Below, piece after piece: positions 57,629 through 64,000 of a DNA stretch of 64,000 bases (position 1 is the first letter of the stretch; the number at the start of each line of letters is the position of its first letter). Both the position numbers and the translations under genes were made by a program. The stretch spans positions 272,411 through 336,410 of the forward strand of contig QAOA01002976.1 of the NCBI GenBank assembly GCA_003255065.1, given 5' to 3'. The stretch is from Cercis canadensis. Lineage: Eukaryota; Streptophyta; Magnoliopsida; Fabales; Fabaceae. The notes beneath the pieces were generated by a model. It was not told the origin of the DNA. It was given only the letters and a program-made list of their open reading frames with translations, and did not search any database.

Positions 57629-59032
57629 TCAATCAAGTCGGGTAGATGACATCTTGCAAGTGGACCTCCTCCACGATGTTTGCAACAAGCAAAGTAAGAT
57701 ACCTGGGTCAAAGACCACTCTCACAAAGCCCTTAAAAGAAACTACAAAGCTGAAATTATTGTAAAGAACACAAAAACATAAACAAGCATAAAGACATAAA
57801 GGAAATAATAAAGAAAATACTATGGGACTAGAATCAAATACATTTAATCCTTGATTTAAAAATTCAGCAAAGTAAGCATTTAAAATGTCACCAAGGGAAA
57901 TGTGCAACAAAGAATTTACAATCCTATCTAAAGCATGAGAAACATGAAAAATCTTGTTAGGTATATACAACCATCCATGGTTCCCATATATAAGTCTAAA
58001 AGAAGGAAAATAATTATGTCCTACAAATCTAAGCCTATAACAGTCATGCTTAAGGTCATCCTTACAAAATACCTTAGTGTCACACAACATATTGTTCGTA
58101 CAAGGCTTAATATGACACTTAAATTCATGCAAAGAATTGGCAAACACCGACATCTCTTGCTTGCCATTCAAGGAATAGCTTAGCATATGGTTTGCTTTGA
58201 CAGCCCATTTATTTCCCACACTCACTCCACCAACATCAAAATATTCACTTGCCACCAAGGTTTTAACATGATCTATTCCTAGTGCTCTAGCATGTGAAGA
58301 AGTAAGAAGCATAAAATCTCCTAATCTATCAATATTAGTTTCTACATCTCCACATGCATACACCATTACAACAAGAGTAGGATCATGATTAAACAAATTT
58401 TCAGCAAGTGCACAATTAAAATAAGGATGTGTCAAAGTGGGAAAATGTGTAAAGTTAACCATAGCAGCCGTGTCAAGTTCGCCTTGAGTTGTCTCTTGAG
58501 AGTTTTCTTCAAAATCTGTAGAACCAGATTTACTAGAATCTCCATCTCTCAAGAATGCAGCGATCTCAGCACATACAGGACATGACAATTCACCATCACA
58601 ATCAGCACATAATTGGCCCTGCACAGAATCATCAAAATCAACACAATCAGAAAAATTAGTACCTAACTCATTGTAGACCTCCTTGACTAAATCCTCCTCT
58701 GTCTTCTTGGACTGAGTGACTCTATCAGATTCTGAGGTCAATGAATCAGGGACTACTTTCTCTGCTGCCTGTGGTTTGTTTTCAAGTTGAGGTTCAGTTG
58801 GTTCTGGCATAAATTCTTCAGTTGGTTCTGGAATTGTATGTGAAGGAATTTTTTCAGAACCTTGGGCCTGCAATTGACTCGTTGAGAATGCCAATTGTCC
58901 AATCTGGATATCTAAATTTTGTATGGCGGCCTCTGTCATCTGCTGGAATTGCATGGTATGAGTGGCTAATTGCTTCACCAAGTCCTCAATTGAAGGTTCA
59001 GGTTCTGTGTATGTTGAACATGGTTGTTGCAT
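57629..59032 (-). CDS. Nested element chimeric ORF: Gag C-terminus, Cys-rich module, unknown domain, hydrophobic segment
   Basis: 467 codons without a stop. Residues 12-55 match the coiled Gag linker of elements 1 and 2 (PSIEDLVKQLA, IQNLDIQIGQLA). Residues 114-162 are the Cys-rich module (VYNELGTNFSDCVDFDDSVQ; Cys at 142, 145, 151, 154; CAEIAAFL). Residues about 190-400 are a domain that I do not recognise (MVNFTHFPTLTHPYF, DPTLVVMVYACGDVETNIDR, NKWAVKANHMLSYSLNG, CYRLRFVGHNYFPSFRLIYG). Residues 404-424 are strongly hydrophobic, like a membrane segment. The end (FVRVVFDPGI, STCKMSST) matches the end of the coding part of element 1. No DLGAS protease is present. It could be a captured host ORF, or an env-like ORF brought next to Gag by deletion of pol; neither is shown. 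Confidence 0.7.
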   Translation of the reverse strand: MQQPCSTYTEPEPSIEDLVKQLATHTMQFQQMTEAAIQNLDIQIGQLAFSTSQLQAQGSEKIPSHTIPEPTEEFMPEPTEPQLENKPQAAEKVVPDSLTSESDRVTQSKKTEEDLVKEVYNELGTNFSDCVDFDDSVQGQLCADCDGELSCPVCAEIAAFLRDGDSSKSGSTDFEENSQETTQGELDTAAMVNFTHFPTLTHPYFNCALAENLFNHDPTLVVMVYACGDVETNIDRLGDFMLLTSSHARALGIDHVKTLVASEYFDVGGVSVGNKWAVKANHMLSYSLNGKQEMSVFANSLHEFKCHIKPCTNNMLCDTKVFCKDDLKHDCYRLRFVGHNYFPSFRLIYGNHGWLYIPNKIFHVSHALDRIVNSLLHISLGDILNAYFAEFLNQGLNVFDSSPIVFSLLFPLCLYACLCFCVLYNNFSFVVSFKGFVRVVFDPGILLCLLQTSWRRSTCKMSSTRLD

Positions 59033-59080
59033 AGGCTGCTCGAATTGTTGCCAATATTGCTGTGGAGGCGCTGCATTGCC

Positions 59081-59430
59081 TTATGTCAGATTGGTATGAT
59101 CTTTCCAATCATAGTTATAGATGTTGAAGGATGGATCATATGTAGGCTGCTGTTGGGGTTGGTATGATAGTTCGCTAGGAAATACAGCAGCTGTAGCCAT
59201 AGAGAGATCTTGAAATCCATAAACATCATCCTGAAGTGTAGGGCATGCATTGGTGGGATGAGAGATGCAAGCACATATGCCACAAAATTGGATTGGTTGC
59301 ATGGCTGGTTCAAGTTCTTGTTATCCCACTGCCAATTGTCTCACCAAAGATGTCAACTCATCAAGTCTATGGCACATTCTCTGTTTGTTAGAAAGTGATG
59401 CAACAACCTCTTTGACACTTTTAGTAGTAG
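59081..59430 (-). pseudogene. Nested element residual Gag: zinc knuckle region
   Basis: Minus strand SVKEVVASLSNKQRMCHRLD, ELTSLVRQLAVG then TAA, QPIQFCGICACISHPTNACP (C-X2-C-X4-H-X4-C). It corresponds to the end of Gag in element 2. All of Gag between its start and this point is deleted. TAA and a further TAA near 59078 (Gln expected) separate it from the 467-codon frame. Confidence 0.75.
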
Positions 59431-59529
59431 GGGAACTTAGTATGCACCATGAACAAAAAGTGGCAGAATGCCAAAACACACTAAAACAGGAACACAACAC
59501 AGAAATAAGGACAAAATATGGCTAAAACA

Positions 59530-60050
59530 AAAAGTAATCGACAGAAAGTAATTAGCAGAAAGTAAACGACATAAAGTAATTGACAGAAAGTAATCAACAG
59601 AAAGTAAATGACAAAAAGTAATCAACAAAAATTAAATGACAGAAAGTAATCGACAGAAAGTAAATGACATAAAGTAAATGACAGAAAGTAATCAACATAA
59701 AGTAATTGACAGAAATTAATCGACAGAAATTAAATGACAAAAATTAAATAACAGAAAGTAATCGACAGAAATTAAATGACAAAAAGTAAATGATAGAAAG
59801 TAATCGACATAAATTAAATGACAAAAAATAAATGACAGAAAGTAATTGACAGAAATTAATCGACAAAAATTAAATGATAGAAAGTTAATAACATAAAGTA
59901 AATGACAAAAAGTAATCGACATAAATTAAATAACAGAAATTAAACGAGAAAAAGTAAATGACAAAAAGTAATGGACAGAAATTAAATGACAGAAATTAAA
60001 CGACAAAAAGTAAATATCATAAAGTAAATGACAAAAAAGTAATCCGAATA
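59530..60050 (-). repeat. Minisatellite in the nested element leader
   Basis: About 36 imperfect 14-15 base units of the type AAAGTAATCGACAG / AAAGTAAATGACAT, between the PBS and the first Gag-related codons. Confidence 0.9.
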
Positions 60051-60187
60051 TAACAAAGCAATCAATTCAAGAAATCTACTAAATCAAGCCAAAATCAAGA
60101 AAAAACAAACACAAAGCAGATGAGGAATGGAAAAAAATAACTAGAATTCACACAATGAACTTAAAATCATCAACTAACATTAACATT

Positions 60188-60206
60188 CCCCAGCAACGGC
60201 GCCAAA
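60188..60206 (-). promoter_or_regulatory. Nested element primer binding site
   Basis: Minus strand TTGGCGCCGTTGCTGGGGA, nearly identical to the tRNA-Asp complement and better preserved than in elements 1 and 2. Confidence 0.85.
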
Positions 60207-60209
60207 ATT

Positions 60210-61260
60210 TGATTGGTGTTGTCGCTTAACCAATTAAAATAAACCGAATTCCCTAATTAGAATGCAATAGAGGGCATAATCCGGGTTTGTCTCACAAGGA
60301 ATGCAATGTGTAATCAATAATTTCAAGTTAAAAATATGGGATTTTTGAAACAAGATTATAATAGTAAATTGCAGAATTAAACAAAGATTAATGTAGTTGA
60401 TTAAAGGCGTAACATAGCTAGACATCCATCAAAAACCAGTTTGATTCATCCTAGATTAACATGAGTGATTAAGTCTTAATGTAGCAATGCTAATTGAGTT
60501 TAATCACAACCGAAATCTCTAATTGTGACTAATTATTCCTACTAAGTTATCACTTAGAATTCGATTAACCACATACAATCACTAATCTTGTAATCACAAA
60601 GATTAAGCAATTAGTGATTAATCTAAAAACCGAACATCAATTAACATACCATAGCTTCTTTGAATTCTAACCACAGATTAAAGATTGATCAATCTAAATT
60701 CTATTTCTTACTTCAATATTCATATAAATCACAAAGATCTCCATGAATTCATACAAAGATTAAAGCAAGGTAGAAATTCAAAGAAGAAGAAATTGCATTA
60801 AGTTTAATCCAATTAAGAACATAATCTCAAAATCAAAACCGAATTTAATCAGGAGTCTAACTTGGTTACAAGGATTCTACTCCTCCATGGTCATGAAATC
60901 CAAGCTCCAATGGAGAAGTGCAGTTATAAATCAAAGAGCTCCAAACTTTTCAAGAGAGAAAATAAAAGCTGCCTAGTCTAGCAATTCCTCACTCGTTTGC
61001 CTCCTTTCTCTGCTTATAACTTCCTAACTTTCATGCACACCTAATTTGCCCCTAACATAGTTTAAACCTTTGGACCTCAGCTTCAAATGGGCTCTGGTTT
61101 GGGCCTAATTAGGCCTGAATTGAGGAAGTTAAGCCCATTTAAGTCCATCTAGGTCCATATAGGTCTCTGGACTAATCAGCCATTTTCTACAGGAAATAAG
61201 ACCATCTTAAATTCATAATTTGTTGAACCAGCCTTCATAACAATTGAAGCCCTGCGCCTT
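60210..61260 (-). repeat. Nested element, 5' LTR (truncated)
   Basis: Matches 54604-55661 closely and stops after CCCTGCGCCTTA, where the other LTR continues with GCTTTCCAATGG for 400 bases more. Host pol sequence begins at once. Confidence 0.85.
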
Positions 61261-62700
61261 ATGGAAGAATATAAGGCATACTTTTCCCTCTCATTACCCA
61301 CCCGAATTGAGCACAAGCTAGCTATTGGTTGGACTTTAGCAGATATTCCTGGTATTAGTCTGTCTACATGCATGCATCGCATATTACTTGAAGATGGAGC
61401 TAAACTAGTGAGGCAACCCCAGAGGCGATTAAACCCTCTCATTCTGGATGTGGTAAAAAAGGAGGTGACCAAGCTTCTACAAGCTGGCATCATTTATCCT
61501 ATATTTGATAGCACTTGGGTAAGCCCAGTACAGGTCGTCTTGAAGAAATCTCGAGTTACAGTGGTGGCAAATGAAAACAATGAGTTGATACCCATTCGAA
61601 TACAGAACAAATGGAGAGTCTGCATTGATTATAGGCATCTGAACCAAGCCACAAGGAAAGATCATTATCCTCTGCCGTTAAGGTTGGCTGGGAAATCACA
61701 TTACTGCTTCCTGGATGACTATATTGGATACTTTTAGATCCATATTACACTGGAGGATCAAGAGAATACCACTTTCACATGTCCCTTCGGCACGTTTGTT
61801 GACCGACGAATGTCTTTCGGCCTTTGCAACGCCCCTGGTACCTTCCAGCGATGCATGGTGAGTATATTCTTTTTGACTTTTTAGAGGAGTGTATGGATGT
61901 GTTTATGGACGATTTTACTGTCTATGGTTCTTCTTTTGAAGCCTGTCTGAATAGCCTAGCTAGAGTGCTGCATCGCTGCATTGAGACTAACCTTGTTTTA
62001 AATTTTGAAAAATGTCATTTCATGGTAGAACATGGTATAGTTTTAGGCCATGTAGTGTCTAGAAAGGGAGTTGAGGTAGATCCTGCTAAAATTGATGTCA
62101 TTACTGCTTTATCTTTCCCCATATGTGTGCGGAAGTGCGATCATTTCTTGGACATGCAGGTTTCTTTTGGTGCTTTATCAGAGACTTCAGCAAGATAGTC
62201 ATCCCATTATCCCTTTTGCAGAAAGATGTGGAGTTTCTGTTTGATCAGAAGTGCAAGAAAGCTTTCAACCACCTGAAGCTAGCTCTGACTAGTACCCTTA
62301 TCATTCAGCCACCTGATTCGACACTCTTATTTGAGCTGATGTGCGACGCTTCTAACTATGCCTTGGGAGCTGTCTTGGCACAACGAGTGGCCAAAGTTTC
62401 CCACGTGGTTTACTATGCTTCAAGAACTCTAGATGCTGCTCAAGCAAACTACAAAACCACCGAAAAAGAACTTTTATCTATTATGTTTGCATTAGATAAG
62501 TTCAGGTCTTATTTGATAGATTCTAAGATTGTGGTATTTTCAGATCATACAGCTTTAAAGTATCTCTTGAAAAAACTGGATGCCAAGCCACGGCTGATTA
62601 GGTGGATGTTGCTGCTCCAAGAGTTTGATGTGGAGATCCGAGACAAAAAGTGGGGTAGAGAAGCTGGTTGTTGACCACCTGAGCCGCATCGAGTGAGATC
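61261..62700 (+). pseudogene. Element 2 reverse transcriptase and RNase H
   Basis: From 61261: KLAIGWTLADIPGIS, QRRLNPLILDVVKKEVTKLL, GIIYPIFDSTWVSPVQVV, WRVCIDYRHLNQATRKDHYP, FGLCNAPGTFQRCM, then VFMDDFTVYGSSFE (catalytic FMDD at 61902-61913), [11 protein letters not shown]. RNase H follows: [59 protein letters not shown]. Defects: TAG at 61735-61737 (Gln expected), a missing piece near LRLAGKSHYC, frameshifts near 61860, 62135 and 62650. The usual sequence before KLAIGW is replaced by MEEYKAYFSLSLPTRIEH at the junction with the nested LTR. Confidence 0.9.
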
Positions 62701-62746
62701 TTGATCCACTGCCCATTTGAGATTCTTTTCTTGATGAGCAGCTATT

Positions 62747-64000
62747 ATGGCTACATGGTATGCAGATTTTGTGAATCATCTAGTTGCCCATGCTTTGCCC
62801 TCACATCTCACATATGCACAAATAGACAAGTTAAAGAGTGAGGCAAAATATTATGTGTGGGATGATCCCTATCTCTGGAAGTTCTGTAGTGATCAAATAA
62901 TTAGGAGATGTGTGTCTGATAATGGGTTTCAGTCTGTTCTTAGCTTTTGTCATACCTTTGCTTGTGTTGGACATTTTGGTTCTCAACGTACAGCTAGGAA
63001 AGTCTTAGACTCTGGATTGTATTGGGTCATTTTATTTAGGGATGCACACATATTTTGTAAATCTTGTGAACAATGTCAGAGAACCAGGAATATTTCCTAT
63101 AGGCATGAGATGTCCAACAACCTTTGCTATTTTGTGAGATTTTTTATGTCTGGGGTATTGACTTTATGGGGCTTTTTCCTATTTCTTTCGGTTTTGTTTA
63201 CACCTTACTCGCTGTTGATTATGTGTCTAAGTGGGTGGAGTTGAAAGCCACTTGTACTAATGATTCTAAAGTTGTTGTGGATTTTGTTAGATCAAATATT
63301 TTCTGCAGATTTGGCATTCCTAGGGTCATCATCAGTGATCAGGGTTCACATTTCTGCAACCGAAGTATGACGGCTTTAATGAAGAAATATGGAGTCATGC
63401 ATAAGGTTTCTACCCCTTACCACCCTCAGACCAACGGGCAAGCTGAAGTTTCCAACAGGGAGATCAAGCATATCTTAGAAAAGACTATCCAACCTAATAG
63501 GAAGGACTGGAGTTTGCAACTTGAGGATGCTCTGTGGGCATACCGGACTACTTTCAAGACACCTATTGGGATGTCTCCCTACCGGATAGTTTTTGGCAAA
63601 GCATGCCACCTTCCAGTGGAGCTTGAGCACAAGGCTTATTGGGCGGTCAAGTAGTTCAACCTTGATTTGAGCCAAGCCGGATCCTAGAGAAAGCTTCACC
63701 TCTAAGAGCTTGAGGAGCTTCGTTTGGATGCTTATGAGAGCTCCCGTATCTACAAGGAAAAGACCAAGAGGTTTCATGAAAACATGGTGCTGAGGAAGGA
63801 GTTCTCTATTGGCCAGAAAGTTCTCCTGTATAACTCCCGCCTAAAGCTCATGCCCGGTAAGCTCCATTCTCGGTGGCTTGGTCCGTTTGTTGTCACCAAG
63901 GTTTTTCCTTATGGTGCAGTCGAGATAGCGAGTGAGTCCACCAACAAGGCTTTTAAGGTGAATGGGCATCGCCTCAAGCCATTCTATGAGGGAGCTAAAG
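62747..64000 (+). pseudogene. Element 2 integrase (runs to window end)
   Basis: HHCC zinc-binding part: CHTFACVGHFGSQRTARKVL then FCKSCEQCQR. Core: [14 protein letters not shown] (first Asp), [26 protein letters not shown] (second Asp), [20 protein letters not shown] (Glu), [39 protein letters not shown]. After a TAG at 63652-63654 (Gln expected in WAVKQ) the C-terminal part continues: [40 protein letters not shown]. One frameshift lies near 63125 and more stops near 63686. The DDE triad is complete, but the protein cannot be made in one piece. Confidence 0.9.

Larger units (their letters stand above)
54604..61260 (-). mobile_element. Nested non-autonomous Athila-related element
   Basis: Minus-strand element inside element 2: 3' LTR 54604-56060, polypurine tract 56061-56077, internal region, PBS at about 60188-60206, 5' LTR 60210-61260. 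LTR ends are TGATTGGTGTTGTCGC and GTTCATCA. No RT, RNase H or integrase motifs are found in the 4.1 kb interior, and most of Gag is deleted. The two LTRs are very similar, so it is the youngest layer. The 5' LTR lacks its last ~400 bases, and the flanking 5-mers do not form a target duplication. Confidence 0.85.
49814..64000 (+). mobile_element. Athila-like LTR retrotransposon, element 2 (partial, interrupted)
   Basis: Plus-strand relative of element 1 with 5' LTR (49814-51249), PBS, Gag, protease (to 54603), then after the nested insertion RT-RNase H (61261-62700) and integrase (62747 to the window end). The 3' LTR lies beyond the window. It is inserted in the Ogre-like integrase at 49813. 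Several stops and frameshifts make it inactive. Many of the stops are CAG or CAA to TAG or TAA. Confidence 0.85.

Noticed and set aside
57255..57764. 169-codon plus-strand frame, Lys/Arg-rich
   Set aside because: Produced by the purine tract in the 3' region of the nested element, antisense to its coding strand; no motif.
59530..60050. Regular repeats suggesting a CRISPR array
   Set aside because: Units are contiguous without unique spacers and lie in a retrotransposon leader in plant DNA; this is a minisatellite.

Overview
The window is a piece of a nuclear plant genome, most likely a eudicot. It is AT-rich and contains no intact host gene. It is packed with layers of Ty3/gypsy LTR retrotransposons (Athila-like and Tat/Ogre-like), LINE remnants, Helitron pieces and a MULE DNA transposon, plus scraps of spliced plant genes (phosphoethanolamine/PPi phosphatase, MAP3K-epsilon, AT-hook protein, SKP1, LEUNIG). 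The species cannot be named from sequence alone. Three single-N bases (4302, 11979, 20239) mark scaffold joins; two of them separate near-identical copies and look like unmerged contig overlaps.

Layout. 1-1.3 kb: collapsed end of a Ty3/gypsy element and its candidate LTR. 1.68-1.82 kb: near-perfect long foldback. 2.6-3.1 kb: LINE remnant. 6.7-7.8 kb: AT-hook gene fragment. 10.2-10.7 kb: second LINE remnant. 12.0-12.4 kb: phosphatase pseudogene cut at a splice acceptor by Athila-like element 1 (12436-21219, minus strand, TSD ATCCT), a gag-protease element with only a scrap of RT. 25.2-26.1 kb: third LINE remnant. 27.9-29.3 kb: solo LTR of the element 1 family. 30-36 kb: very AT-rich duplicated block with one MAP3K-epsilon exon and an array of repeated exon/splice-donor units. 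36.1-37.3 kb: Helitron helicase remnant and Helitron-like termini. 38.7-47.1 kb: two inverted 2.3-2.6 kb LTRs of one Ogre-like family around a 2.5 kb Pack-MULE. 47.1-49.8 kb: 3' part of an Ogre-like element (minus). 49.8-64 kb: Athila-like element 2 (plus) with LTR, PBS, gag, protease, RT, RNase H and integrase, running off the window. It is interrupted at 54604-61260 by a non-autonomous sister-family element on the minus strand.

How it fits together. The nesting order can be read from the sequence: Ogre-like integrase, then Athila element 2 inside it, then the non-autonomous element inside that. Separately, the Pack-MULE sits in the 5' leader of another Ogre-like copy. Element 2 is the only copy with the complete enzyme set, but it has several stops and frameshifts. 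Element 1 and the nested element keep LTRs, PBS and polypurine tracts but lack reverse transcriptase and integrase, so they would have depended on enzymes supplied in trans.

Most notable candidates for undescribed biology: (a) the Pack-MULE joining SKP1-like, LEUNIG-like and lectin-receptor-like pieces between 190-bp TIRs with a 9-bp TSD; (b) a 467-codon open frame in the nested element that joins the end of Gag to a Cys-rich module, an unrecognised ~200-residue domain and a hydrophobic segment; (c) the Cys-rich module itself, shared by all three Athila-like copies and multiplied in element 1.
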